The position numbers were made by a program, and so were the translations under genes. Below are positions 29,323 through 37,800 of a DNA stretch of 64,000 bases, piece by piece (the stretch's first letter is position 1; each line of letters begins with the position of its first letter). This DNA comes from Paucibacter sp. Y2R2-4 (GTDB lineage Bacteria; Pseudomonadota; Gammaproteobacteria; Burkholderiales; Burkholderiaceae_C), in contig NZ_JAJIRO010000001.1 of NCBI RefSeq assembly GCF_025717535.1, positions 868,001 to 932,000 on the forward strand. The letters run 5' to 3'. The notes under the pieces are model-generated. The model worked only from the letters and a program-made list of their open reading frames with translations. It did no database searches and was not told the DNA's origin.

Positions 29323-30762
29323 TCAGATCGGCATGCCGATCAGGTCATGTCCTTCCACCGCAACGATACGCGCGCGGGTGAACTCGCCGACCTTGAGCGT
29401 CTTGCTGGCCTTCTCAGGCGGCAGCAGGCGCACCGTACCGTCAATCTCAGGCGCATCGGCATAGGTCCGGCCGACACCACCTTTGCGACCCAGGGCCGGC
29501 GCGGAATCGACCAGTACCTGCATGGTGGCACCGACGCGGGCGCGCAACTTGTCGATAGAAACGGCTTCGGCAATCTGCATGAATCGCGCACGACGTTCTT
29601 CACGCAACTCAACCGGCAGCGCACCCGGCAAGTCATTGGCCGTGGCGCCGGTCACCGGCGAGTAGGCGAAGCAGCCGGCGCGGTCGATACGAGCCTCGCT
29701 CATGAAGTCCAGCAGGTACTGGAATTCTTCTTCAGTCTCGCCGGGGAAGCCGGCGATGAAAGTCGAGCGGATGACGATGTCCGGGCAGGTCTCGCGCCAG
29801 CGCAGAATACGCTCCATATTCTTTTCGCCGCTGGCCGGGCGCTTCATGCGCTTGAGCACATCAGGGTGGGCGTGCTGCAGCGGCACGTCGAGATAAGGCA
29901 GCACCAGACCTTCGGCCATCAGCGGCAGCACCTCATCCACATGCGGATAGGGATAGACATAGTGCAGACGCACCCAGGCGCCGTACTGCTTGGCCATCTC
30001 GCCCATTTGCGCCACCAGATCCAGCATGCGAGTCTTGACCGGCTTGCCGTCCCAGAAACCGGTGCGGTACTTGACGTCCACGCCGTAGGCGCTGGTGTCC
30101 TGGCTGACCACCAGCAACTCCTTGACGCCCGACTCGAACAGGGCGCGCGCCTCGTTCAGCACATCACCGATCGGGCGCGAAACCAAGTCGCCACGCATGC
30201 TAGGGATGATGCAGAAGGTGCAGCGATGGTTGCAGCCCTCGCTGATCTTCAGGTACGCGTAATGCTTGGGCGTCAGCTTGATACCGGCAATGCCGCGCGA
30301 CTCGGGCACCAAGTCAATGAAGGGATCATGCGGTTTGGGCACATGGGTGTGCACCGCGTCCATCACCTCTTGGGTCGCATGCGGGCCGGTCACGGCCAAG
30401 ACGCTGGGGTGCATCTCGCGCACGAGGCTGCCAGCATCGCTGCTGCTGGCGCCGGCCTTGGCACCCAAGCAGCCGGTGACGATGACCTTGCCATTCTCGG
30501 CCAGGGCCTCGCCGATGGTGTCCAAGCTTTCCTTGACGGCATCGTCGATGAAGCCGCAGGTGTTGACGATCACCAGATCGGCACCGGCAAAAGTCTTGGA
30601 GGTTTCATAGCCCTCGGCCCGCAACTGGGTGAGGATCAGTTCCGAATCGGTCAAGGCCTTGGGGCAGCCCAAGGATACAAAGCCGATCTTGGGGGCGGCG
30701 CCCGCCGCAGCTGCAGTCGGGCTAGGGGTGATGGTTTCGCTCATCTGCCGATTTTCGCTCAT
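29323..30762 (-). CDS. rimO: Ribosomal protein S12 methylthiotransferase
   Basis: Radical SAM enzyme that adds a methylthio group to the conserved Asp of ribosomal protein S12. 479 residues. N-terminal UPF0004 domain from [17 protein letters not shown] with three cluster-binding Cys (GCP, NTCGF, GCLG); radical SAM core with [15 protein letters not shown] (about residues 175-190, CxxxCxxC); C-terminal TRAM domain ending HDLIGMPI. The first 25 residues are a variable Ala/Thr-rich extension; a second ATG 18 bases in (30744) is an equally possible start. Confidence 0.95.
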   Translation of the reverse strand: MSENRQMSETITPSPTAAAAGAAPKIGFVSLGCPKALTDSELILTQLRAEGYETSKTFAGADLVIVNTCGFIDDAVKESLDTIGEALAENGKVIVTGCLGAKAGASSSDAGSLVREMHPSVLAVTGPHATQEVMDAVHTHVPKPHDPFIDLVPESRGIAGIKLTPKHYAYLKISEGCNHRCTFCIIPSMRGDLVSRPIGDVLNEARALFESGVKELLVVSQDTSAYGVDVKYRTGFWDGKPVKTRMLDLVAQMGEMAKQYGAWVRLHYVYPYPHVDEVLPLMAEGLVLPYLDVPLQHAHPDVLKRMKRPASGEKNMERILRWRETCPDIVIRSTFIAGFPGETEEEFQYLLDFMSEARIDRAGCFAYSPVTGATANDLPGALPVELREERRARFMQIAEAVSIDKLRARVGATMQVLVDSAPALGRKGGVGRTYADAPEIDGTVRLLPPEKASKTLKVGEFTRARIVAVEGHDLIGMPI

Positions 30763-30807
30763 TTGGCGCGGCAGCGATCAAAGAACGGGCGCAAAAGCCC
30801 GCCCAGA

Positions 30808-31431
30808 TTACTTCTTCGGCGGGAAACCAGGCATACCCGGAATGCCTGGGAACAGGGTGCTCGCTTTTTGCAGCTGTTCCTTCATTTGCTCTTGCATCTG
30901 CTCTTGCATCTGGGTGAACAGATTCTTGGATTGCTCGGCGTAGCCACCCATCCAGCCCTGCAGCATCGGCGACTGAGCCCCCAGGAACTGCGCCCACGAC
31001 TCGGGACTGAAAGCCAGGCCCTTGCTTTGCTCGGCAAACTTGGACTGCATTTCGCCAAAGGTCTGCACATTGCGCTCGAGGTAATCCCCCATCACACCCT
31101 GCATGGCATGGCCATAAAAACGAATGATTTGCGCCAGGGCATTGGTGCTGAACATCGGCACGCCGCCGGTTTCTTCTTCCAAGATGATCTGCAAAAGGAT
31201 GCTGCGCGTCAGGTCTTCGGCGGTTTTGGCATCGCGCACCTCAAAGGCCTGCCCGACCAGCACCATCTTCTTCACATCGGCCAGCGTGATGTAGCTGCTG
31301 GTTTGCGTGTCGTAGAGGCGCCGATTCGGGTACTTCTTCAAAACACGCACATCGACTGCCGACTCAGCTCCACCTTGCTCTGGCGCATTGGCCGCTTTAT
31401 CAGCTGCCGTGCTCTTGCGGGCAGTCACCAT
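30808..31431 (-). CDS. phaR: Polyhydroxyalkanoate synthesis repressor PhaR
   Basis: Regulator that binds PHA granules and represses phasin and PHA genes until polymer is present. 207 residues. DNA-binding domain VLKKYPNRRLYDTQTSSYITLADVKK (split across residues 30-55) and the PHB-binding region IILEEETGGVPMFS with IRFYGHAMQGVMGDYLE. The C-terminal half is a long Gln/Met/Glu-rich helix (NLFTQMQEQMQEQMKEQL). AGGAG lies 9 bases before the ATG. bdhA at 35245-36015 is another PHB-cycle gene nearby. Confidence 0.95.
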   Translation of the reverse strand: MVTARKSTAADKAANAPEQGGAESAVDVRVLKKYPNRRLYDTQTSSYITLADVKKMVLVGQAFEVRDAKTAEDLTRSILLQIILEEETGGVPMFSTNALAQIIRFYGHAMQGVMGDYLERNVQTFGEMQSKFAEQSKGLAFSPESWAQFLGAQSPMLQGWMGGYAEQSKNLFTQMQEQMQEQMKEQLQKASTLFPGIPGMPGFPPKK

Positions 31432-31515
31432 GATGCAGAACTCCTAGTCGTTTCGTCCGGCAGCGTGACCCAATGCCTCGTGCTCAAACGCCCTGCCCCT
31501 GCAGGCTCATTGTTA

Positions 31516-31562
31516 TTGTGCGGGTGCAGCAACATTTTAGAAGCTAGGAACTGGCTCAACCG
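31516..31562 (-). promoter_or_regulatory. Possible phaR promoter with overlapping TGC/GCA site
   Basis: On the minus strand TAAAAT (31539-31534) is a good -10, with CGGTTG 17 bases upstream as a weak -35. Immediately after it lies TGCTGCACCCGCACA, a TGC/GCA-rich stretch of the kind bound by PhaR in other species. This would fit autoregulation. Identification is by eye only. Confidence 0.3.
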
Positions 31563-31702
31563 AGGGGAAATACCCCGGCGTTGCGAGGCGGCATCGCCAC
31601 GCACATCAAACAAAGATCCGCTTTCGACGCTCTTCAACGCAAAGCCGATCCTCGACACGCGACGGTCAATCCATCGGCCACTGGATGGACGCGCCGAAAA
31701 GC

Positions 31703-31736
31703 AAAAAGCCCGACAGATCTGCGATCTACCGGGCTT
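31703..31736 (-). terminator. Rho-independent terminator of tRNA-Val
   Basis: On the minus strand AAGCCCG pairs with CGGGCTT around an inner AGATC/GATCT stem, followed by a run of T. It lies 40 bases after the tRNA 3' end. Confidence 0.85.
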
Positions 31737-31775
31737 CTTATTTCAACGTTACTTGAAGGTAACGCCTACCTAATT

Positions 31776-31852
31776 TGGTAGGCGCGATTGGACTCGAACC
31801 AACGACCCCCACCATGTCAAGGTGGTGCTCTAACCAGCTGAGCTACGCGCCT
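31776..31852 (-). tRNA. tRNA-Val (anticodon GAC)
   Basis: 77 nucleotides including an encoded CCA (31778-31776). The 7-bp acceptor stem AGGCGCG/CGCGCCT, D-arm GCTC...GAGC, anticodon stem-loop CCACCTTGACATGGTGG with anticodon GAC, and T-arm loop GGTTCGAGTCC all fold correctly. It lies between phaR and relA on the same strand. Confidence 0.97.
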
Positions 31853-31913
31853 CAAGAGCTTCGCAGTATAGCACGCATTTTTTGGCGCTGTCTACACTTT
31901 GATGAAAACTTCT

Positions 31914-34295
31914 TTATTTTCTTCTGGCGCTGCGCACGCCATTGATCTGAGAAAGCAGTCGAAGCACCTGGGCAAGGCGTCCTGAATCGGCCACTTCGAC
32001 GGTGAAGTTCATCCACGCGGTGTCACTGCGAGCCGACTTGACCGACTGCGTATTCACCGCGATGACGTTCATCTTTTCTTTGGCCAAGACTTCCAGCACG
32101 TCGCGCAACAGGCCCTGGCGGTCCGAGCCCTCTACGACCACATCGACCGGGTAGAGCGCGGGGCCGCGGCCCTTGCCCTTGGGGTCCAAGGGGCCTGACG
32201 CGGAACCACCCCATTCAACTTCGATGACTCGCTCAGCGGCGCGATCGGCCATTTGGCGGAAGTTAACGCAGTCCAAACGATGAATGGCCACGCCCTTGCC
32301 GCGGGTGACGTAACCTCCGATCGAATCGGGTGGCGCCGGCCGACAGCATCGCGCCAGATTGGTCAGCAAAGAGTCCACGCCGACCACCAACACGCCGCCT
32401 CGCGGCGCACTGCTACTGCCCCGACTACGGCGCTGTGCCAGCAACTCGTCGGTGTCCGGCTCAGGCGTTGGTGGGCGCAAGAGCAATTCAATATTGCGCA
32501 GCGAATACTCGTCCTTGCCCACCACTTCAAACAAGGCGTCGGCATTCTTGAAGCCAAGGCGGCCGGCCAAATCCTCCAGCTTGATGGCGGTCTTGCCTTC
32601 GCGCTGCAGCAGCTTTTCCACCGACTCGCGGCCGCGCGCAATCGTCTGCCGCTGCGCGAGGGCATTGAACCAAGCGCGCACCTTGGTGCGCGAACGCTGG
32701 CTTTGCAAAAAGCCCAACTCGGCATTCAACCAATCAAGCGAGGGGCCGCCTTCCTTGATGGCCGTGATCTCAACCGTTTGGCCATTCTTCAGCGGCGTGT
32801 TCAGCGGCACCATGACCCCATCGATCTTGGCGCCGCGGCATCGGTGACCCAAATCGGTATGGACGGCATAAGCAAAGTCGATCGGCGTCGCGCCCGCCGT
32901 CAACTCAACAATGGAGGCTTGAGGAGTGAACACATAGATGCGTTCATCGAAGGCCCCAGGCGCCGTTTCACCGCTCGCAGCCGGACTCTGACGCTTCGCA
33001 ATCAGGCCAGCGCCGTCCTCTGCCACGGAGGACTGAATGTCGCCCTCAACAAAGTCGCGCTCCCAGGCCAACAATTGTCGCAGCACCGCCTTGCGGGCCT
33101 GCGCCACCTGATCCTCGAATTCCCCTGCGGCGCTGACGCCGGCATAGCCGCGAGCGCCCGCCTCTTTGTAAGCCCAATGCGCAGCCACGCCATGCTCGGC
33201 ATGCTCATGCATGGCCGCGGTGCGGATCTGCACCTCCATGGCACGTCCATCGGCGCCCAAAACCACCGTGTGCAGCGATTGATAGCCGTTCGGCTTGGGG
33301 CGAGCGATGTAGTCATCAAACTCCCCCTCCACCGGCTTGTACTTCTCATGCAAACGGCTCAGCACCGCATAGCAGTCCGCCACCGTGGGCACGATGACCC
33401 GCAGCGCCCGCAAATCAAACACCCGCTCCAGTGCCAAATGCTTGCCGCGCATCTTTTTATGGATGCTGTAGAGATGTTTGGGTCGCCCCTGCACCTGGGC
33501 TTGCAAACCAAAAGCGGCCAGGTCTTCGTGCAGGGCATGGCGCGCTGCTTCAATGCTTTGCTCGCGGACGACGCGGGTTTCAAGCAAGGCCTTGGCTATG
33601 TCACGGTAAGCCTGCGGCTGCATGAAGCGAAATGACAAATCCTCCAGTTCCCACTTGATCTGCCAAATGCCCAGTCGATTCGCCAATGGCGCGAACACCT
33701 GCTGAGATTCAGCGGCGAGGCTCTGTGGGCATTCACGCTTTGACGCAGCGAAGTAGCGCAAGGTTTGCAAACGCGAGGCCAGCCGCAACAACACCACCCG
33801 CAAGTCGCGCGAGAAAGCCAACAGCATCTTGCGTACTCGCTCGGTCTGTTCGCTGCGCTGTGCCGCTTCCACGCGCGCCTCGCGAGCCGCCCGCTGGATC
33901 TGGACCAAGCGGCGGGTGTGCATCACCAAGCTGGCGTACGACTCGCCAAAGGCCTTGGTGACCACTTCCTCAGGCTTGTTCAAGAAGTCACCGGCATAGA
34001 CCAGGTAAGCCGCGGCCTGCATGGCTGGCGCCGCCCCGATGCCGGCCAGAATGGCGGACACCCCATCGGCATGCACCAGCGCGTCTTCGCCCGTGTCCAA
34101 GCATTGGCCGCTCAGCAGCGGCTCCGCAAAGGCCCGCGCACGCGCGACAGGAGCAACAGCATCTTGCGAGACCTGAGTTGCGCCCGGCATGCCGGCACCC
34201 TCCGTCAATCCCACTGGCTGCAAATCGACATCGATCAGCGCCACGATAGGCGCTGCCTGCTGCTCACCCTGCCCCGCAATCAAACCCGTCTTCAT
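31914..34295 (-). CDS. relA: RelA-type (p)ppGpp synthetase
   Basis: Stringent-response enzyme making pppGpp on starved ribosomes. 793 residues. The N-terminal hydrolase-like domain lacks the His-Asp pair: the expected HD site reads YLVYAGDFLN, so hydrolysis is probably lost. Synthetase domain with YSIHKKMRGK, FDDYIARPKPNGYQSLHT and EVQIRTAAMHEHAEHGVAAHW (about residues 270-390); TGS domain from YVFTPQASIVEL (about 455); C-terminal ACT domain ending INGVRSARRK. The start overlaps the hydrolase stop by 4 bases (ATGA), so the two are translationally coupled. No spoT lies in the window. Confidence 0.95.
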   Translation of the reverse strand: MKTGLIAGQGEQQAAPIVALIDVDLQPVGLTEGAGMPGATQVSQDAVAPVARARAFAEPLLSGQCLDTGEDALVHADGVSAILAGIGAAPAMQAAAYLVYAGDFLNKPEEVVTKAFGESYASLVMHTRRLVQIQRAAREARVEAAQRSEQTERVRKMLLAFSRDLRVVLLRLASRLQTLRYFAASKRECPQSLAAESQQVFAPLANRLGIWQIKWELEDLSFRFMQPQAYRDIAKALLETRVVREQSIEAARHALHEDLAAFGLQAQVQGRPKHLYSIHKKMRGKHLALERVFDLRALRVIVPTVADCYAVLSRLHEKYKPVEGEFDDYIARPKPNGYQSLHTVVLGADGRAMEVQIRTAAMHEHAEHGVAAHWAYKEAGARGYAGVSAAGEFEDQVAQARKAVLRQLLAWERDFVEGDIQSSVAEDGAGLIAKRQSPAASGETAPGAFDERIYVFTPQASIVELTAGATPIDFAYAVHTDLGHRCRGAKIDGVMVPLNTPLKNGQTVEITAIKEGGPSLDWLNAELGFLQSQRSRTKVRAWFNALAQRQTIARGRESVEKLLQREGKTAIKLEDLAGRLGFKNADALFEVVGKDEYSLRNIELLLRPPTPEPDTDELLAQRRSRGSSSAPRGGVLVVGVDSLLTNLARCCRPAPPDSIGGYVTRGKGVAIHRLDCVNFRQMADRAAERVIEVEWGGSASGPLDPKGKGRGPALYPVDVVVEGSDRQGLLRDVLEVLAKEKMNVIAVNTQSVKSARSDTAWMNFTVEVADSGRLAQVLRLLSQINGVRSARRK

Positions 34296-35194
34296 ACCAC
34301 TCCAAGAAAGGCCCTCACCCGTTCAATCTGATCGGGCTGAACCAGCGTCGGCGCATGACCCACACCTGCCAATTCTTGCACCTCGGCGCGCGGCCCTCGC
34401 CCGGCCATGGCTTGGGCGGTCGCGGCGGTTAAGAGATCAGACTCTGCGCCGCGCAAAAGCAAGGTTGGGCATTGCAGCGTGTCATAGACCTGCCAGAGCG
34501 CTGCGGTGCCGGCCGCCGCCAACTCAGGCGTCACGGCAGCAAATGCTTGCGCAATACGCGGGTCGTAATGCAAGCGCCAGCGATTGGAGTCGGCCTCAGG
34601 CTTGAGCATGGGCCTCGACAAGGCCGTCCATTGCTCGGGGCTGTGCGGGCCAAAGCCCAACGAGATGCTCGAAAGGTAATCCACGCCTTCTTGAAAGCTG
34701 TCGAACTGCATTTTTTGCCCGAGGTAGCTGGCAATACGCTGCAAGGCGGCGTACGCAATCTCCGGCCCCACATCATTGAGCACCAGTCGCCGCACCATGG
34801 GTTTGGCGGATCCGCCTCGCAAAGCCGCCAGGCCCATGCCGATCAGGCCGCCCATCGAGGTGCCGACCCAATCCACCTGCTCCACATCCAGCCGGGCCAG
34901 CAAGCTCACCATGTCAGCCACATAACTGGGTATTTGATAGGCCGCCGGATTGGCCAGCCAGTCTGAATGCCCACGCCCCGCAACATCCGGGCAAATCACG
35001 CGGTAATGCGAACTCAAAGAACGGGCCAAGACGTCAAAGTCTCGCCCCTGCCGGGACAGGCCATGCACACAAACCAACACTGGGGCCACGTCCCCCGCAG
35101 GCAAGGGGGAGCGGCAAGCCCACTCCCAATAGGCCATGCGATGCAGACCCGCTTGACCCACACAGTTGACGAATTTCAGTTGCGCTTCGCTCAT
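34292..35194 (-). CDS. Alpha/beta hydrolase
   Basis: 300-residue alpha/beta-fold hydrolase. The start at 35194 is chosen because GGAAGA lies upstream and the protein then begins MSEAQLKFVN. Oxyanion motif VCVHGLSRQGRDFD (about residues 40-53), nucleophile elbow GTSMGG (Ser near residue 110), an acid in LRGAESD and the catalytic His in GVGHAPTL near the C-terminus. The substrate cannot be told. It overlaps relA by 4 bases; this coupling is the only clue to function. Confidence 0.88.
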   Translation of the reverse strand: MSEAQLKFVNCVGQAGLHRMAYWEWACRSPLPAGDVAPVLVCVHGLSRQGRDFDVLARSLSSHYRVICPDVAGRGHSDWLANPAAYQIPSYVADMVSLLARLDVEQVDWVGTSMGGLIGMGLAALRGGSAKPMVRRLVLNDVGPEIAYAALQRIASYLGQKMQFDSFQEGVDYLSSISLGFGPHSPEQWTALSRPMLKPEADSNRWRLHYDPRIAQAFAAVTPELAAAGTAALWQVYDTLQCPTLLLRGAESDLLTAATAQAMAGRGPRAEVQELAGVGHAPTLVQPDQIERVRAFLGVV

Positions 35195-35244
35195 GGTGTT
35201 CTTCCTTCTATAGTCCATCCTAGCAACCCCGAAAGGAATCCGAG

Positions 35245-36015
35245 ATGTTGAAAGGCAAGACTGCCCTCGTAACCGGCTCCACCAGCGGCATCGGACTGGG
35301 CATCGCCCTGCGCCTGGCGGCTCAGGGCGTCCATATTGTGCTGAACGGCTTCGGCGATGTGGCCGGGCCGCGCGCGCAAGTCGAAGCCCTGGGCGTCAAG
35401 GTCGGCTACCACGGTGCTGACATGAGCAAGCCCGCAGAAATTGAAGCCATGATGCGCTATGTCGAAGCCGAGTTCGGCGCCTGCGATATCTTGGTCAACA
35501 ACGCCGGCATCCAGCACGTGGCCGCCGTTGAAGACTTCCCGGCCGAGCGCTGGGACGCCATCATCGCCATCAATCTCAGCTCGGCCTTTCACACCACCCG
35601 CCTGGTGCTGCCGGGCATGAAGCAGCGCGGCTGGGGTCGAATTCTGAACATCGCCTCGGTCCACGGGCTGGTCGCCTCGGCACAAAAGTCGGCCTATGTG
35701 GCGGCCAAGCATGGCCTGGTCGGCTTCACCAAGACCGTGGCCCTGGAAACTGCGGCCAGCGGGATTACCGTCAACGCCATTTGCCCAGGTTGGGTGCTGA
35801 CGCCATTGGTGCAAAAGCAGGTGGAAGCACGCGCCAGCGCCGATGGAGTCGACGAAGAAGAGGCCAAACGCCGCCTGCTCGCCGAAAAGCAACCGTCCTT
35901 GCGTTTCACCACACCCGAGCAATTGGGCGACTTGGCGGTGTTCTTGTGCTCCGAGGCTGCCAGCAATGTCTGCGGTCAGGCCTGGAGCTTGGATGGGGGT
36001 TGGACGGCGCAGTAA
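35245..36015 (+). CDS. bdhA: D-3-hydroxybutyrate dehydrogenase
   Basis: NAD-dependent enzyme interconverting 3-hydroxybutyrate and acetoacetate in PHB mobilisation. 256-residue short-chain dehydrogenase: TGSTSGIGLGIA (residues 10-21), NNAGIQHV, catalytic Ser138, Tyr151 and Lys155 (YVAAKHG), then NAICPGWVLTPLV and the BDH-typical EAKRRLLAEKQPS insert. GAAAGGAATCCGAG precedes the ATG. Transcribed divergently from the hydrolase-relA pair; a strong terminator follows. Its presence with phaR fits a PHB-storing organism. Confidence 0.95.
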   Translation: MLKGKTALVTGSTSGIGLGIALRLAAQGVHIVLNGFGDVAGPRAQVEALGVKVGYHGADMSKPAEIEAMMRYVEAEFGACDILVNNAGIQHVAAVEDFPAERWDAIIAINLSSAFHTTRLVLPGMKQRGWGRILNIASVHGLVASAQKSAYVAAKHGLVGFTKTVALETAASGITVNAICPGWVLTPLVQKQVEARASADGVDEEEAKRRLLAEKQPSLRFTTPEQLGDLAVFLCSEAASNVCGQAWSLDGGWTAQ

Positions 36016-36021
36016 GCACCA

Positions 36022-36058
36022 AGGCCGCCCCTGAGCCTTCAAGCTGGGGCGGCTTTTT
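36022..36058 (+). terminator. Rho-independent terminator of bdhA
   Basis: GCCGCCCC pairs perfectly with GGGGCGGC around a 14-base loop, followed by five T. It starts 7 bases after the bdhA stop and abuts the convergent SIMPL-domain gene. Confidence 0.9.
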
Positions 36059-36062
36059 ACCT

Positions 36063-36770
36063 TTAGCGCGCGGTCATCACCACCGAGCCATTGACGGTGA
36101 CGTTGACCGAAGCCTTGCCCGCCTCGACCGGCAAAGCCTCGTCGGCCGAAGCCGCCATGGCCTTGAAGCGCATCGGCGGAGCGGCCATGGGCATCATGCC
36201 GGGCTCCGAGCTGCTGACATTGACCTCACCGATGGCATAGCCGCCATAACCGAACTGCTTGACGTAGTCGCTGGCGCGCGCCTTGAAACGCTCAATGGCC
36301 TGCACCACTACCTCGGCCTCGGCCTTCTCGCGCGCTTCCTTGGACAGGCTGTAGCCCACCCGCGCAATGCTCATGCTGCCGATGCGGCCGCTGAGCTGGG
36401 CGATGCTGGCCGCGTCGCGCCCTTCCACCAAAAGCTCGGCCGTGCCTTGCCAACCATTGATGCCGCCTTTGGGGGCATAGCGGGGGTAGAGCGAGAAGTT
36501 GCCGGTCTGCACCTCGACTTGGCCCGGCTTGGCCACCTTGCGGGCCTCCGCCAGCGCGGCATCCAGCGCTTGCTTCAAGCCGGACTGCACCACGGCGGCA
36601 TCGCTGCCTTCCTTGGTGGTCGAGAAGGCGATGCTCAACACATCACGGGTGACCTCCATACTGGCCGTCGCACTCAGATTGAGCCGATCGCGGGGCATCG
36701 GTTCCGCAGCAGCGGCCAAGCCACTGGCCACCATCACACTCAAGCCAGCCATCAGGACTTTCTTTTTCAT
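36063..36770 (-). CDS. SIMPL domain (DUF541) exported protein
   Basis: 235-residue exported protein: signal peptide residues 1-22 (cleavage after GLAAAAE region), then a SIMPL/DUF541 domain with LNLSATASMEVTRDVLSI at its start, NFSLYPRYAP, GWQGTAELLVEG and the C-terminal MAASADEALPVEAGKASVNVTV. Family members (such as E. coli YggE) are periplasmic or outer-membrane associated and linked to stress tolerance; the activity is not known. Convergent with bdhA and divergent from ompR. Confidence 0.9.
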   Translation of the reverse strand: MKKKVLMAGLSVMVASGLAAAAEPMPRDRLNLSATASMEVTRDVLSIAFSTTKEGSDAAVVQSGLKQALDAALAEARKVAKPGQVEVQTGNFSLYPRYAPKGGINGWQGTAELLVEGRDAASIAQLSGRIGSMSIARVGYSLSKEAREKAEAEVVVQAIERFKARASDYVKQFGYGGYAIGEVNVSSSEPGMMPMAAPPMRFKAMAASADEALPVEAGKASVNVTVNGSVVMTAR

Positions 36771-36954
36771 AACACTCCTGTCGGTGAAAACCCTCAGCTT
36801 AGCGCACGCCGTCCTTCAAGCGTTGACAGGACAAAGTGCGAAGTAGTTCGCAGCTCGCCGGAAGCTGCTGCGTGGCAGACCCGCCAAGTTGTTAATGAGC
36901 TGTAACCGTCGCGCTGTGCGCGTAGAAATCCAGGCAAAACCCACTGACAATGCG

Positions 36955-36965
36955 TTTGTTACAAA
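36955..36965. promoter_or_regulatory. Possible OmpR autoregulatory site
   Basis: The perfect 11-base palindrome TTTGTTACAAA, 59 bases upstream of ompR, resembles OmpR half-sites (GTTACA-like). A TGTAAC occurs about 50 bases further upstream (36901-36906). A TTGACA at 36823 is present but lacks a matching -10. Function not demonstrated. Confidence 0.3.
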
Positions 36966-37023
36966 TTCGTTTGCGGCGGCCCTCCCTGCACGCAGCCGCG
37001 AATTCCAAGAAAGAGAAACTGCC

Positions 37024-37764
37024 ATGTCCAGCACCAGCCAGAGCCCGACCCGGACTACCCGCATCCTGGTTGTCGATGACGACGCCCGCATCCGCGACCT
37101 GCTGCGGCGCTACCTGAGCCAAGAAGGTTTTGAAGTCCTGCTGGCCGAAGACGGCCGCGCCCTGAACAAGCAACTGACTCGCGAAACCGTCGACCTGATC
37201 GTGCTGGACTTGATGCTGCCTGGCGAAGACGGCCTGACCATCTGCCGCCGATTGCGCGCCGCCAACGACACCACGCCCATCATCATGCTGACCGCCAAGG
37301 TCGAAGATGTGGACCGCATCGTGGGCCTGGAAGTCGGCGCCGACGACTACCTGAGCAAGCCCTTCAACCCGCGCGAACTGCTGGCTCGCATCAACGCCGT
37401 GATGCGCCGCCGACCGGCTATTGAGGCACCCGGCGCGCCTTCCAAAGAGCCGATGACGGTGAGCTTCGGCCCCTTCGAGTTCGACTTGGCCTTGCGCCGA
37501 CTCTCGCGCGATGGCGAAACCCTGCCCTTGACCACCGGCGAGTTCTCCATGCTCAAAGCCCTGGTGCGCCACCCGCGCCAACCGCTGAGCCGCGACAAGC
37601 TGGCGCAACTGGCCCGCGGCCGCGACTTCGAACCCTTTGACCGCAGCCTGGACGTGCAAATCTCGCGCTTGCGCAAGTTGCTGGAAACCGACCCCGCGCA
37701 GCCGCGCTACATCCAGACCGTCTGGGGTGTGGGTTACGTTTTCGTGCCGGACGAGAAAGGCTGA
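37024..37764 (+). CDS. ompR: OmpR family response regulator
   Basis: 246-residue response regulator. Receiver domain with acidic pair VVDDDARIRD, phospho-acceptor Asp in VLDLMLPGEDG (near residue 62), Thr in MLTAK and Lys in SKPFNPREL; winged-helix DNA-binding domain with TTGEFSMLKALVRHP and the RxxRKLLETDPAQPRYIQTVWGVGYVF ending split across the wing. The start at 37024 (MSSTSQSPTR) follows AAAGAG; the upstream frame extension is not protein-like. envZ-type kinase follows 36 bases later. OmpR/EnvZ respond to osmolarity or acidity and control envelope genes such as the barrel proteins nearby. Confidence 0.93.
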   Translation: MSSTSQSPTRTTRILVVDDDARIRDLLRRYLSQEGFEVLLAEDGRALNKQLTRETVDLIVLDLMLPGEDGLTICRRLRAANDTTPIIMLTAKVEDVDRIVGLEVGADDYLSKPFNPRELLARINAVMRRRPAIEAPGAPSKEPMTVSFGPFEFDLALRRLSRDGETLPLTTGEFSMLKALVRHPRQPLSRDKLAQLARGRDFEPFDRSLDVQISRLRKLLETDPAQPRYIQTVWGVGYVFVPDEKG

Positions 37765-37800
37765 GCTTGTCTCCATCGTCTGATTGGGTGAACTGAGGCC

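Larger units (their letters stand above)
31432..31775. other. Intergenic region between phaR and tRNA-Val
   Basis: About 340 bases without a credible gene. It contains the possible phaR promoter (31516-31562) and the terminator of the tRNA transcript (31703-31736). Confidence 0.6.

Noticed and set aside
29251-31773. 840-codon plus-strand frame across rimO and phaR
   Set aside because: It lies opposite two well-supported genes and spans their intergenic gap; the composition is a codon-shadow artefact and no domain is recognisable.
36823-36849. TTGACA upstream of ompR as a promoter
   Set aside because: The -35 is perfect but no acceptable -10 lies 16-18 bases downstream.
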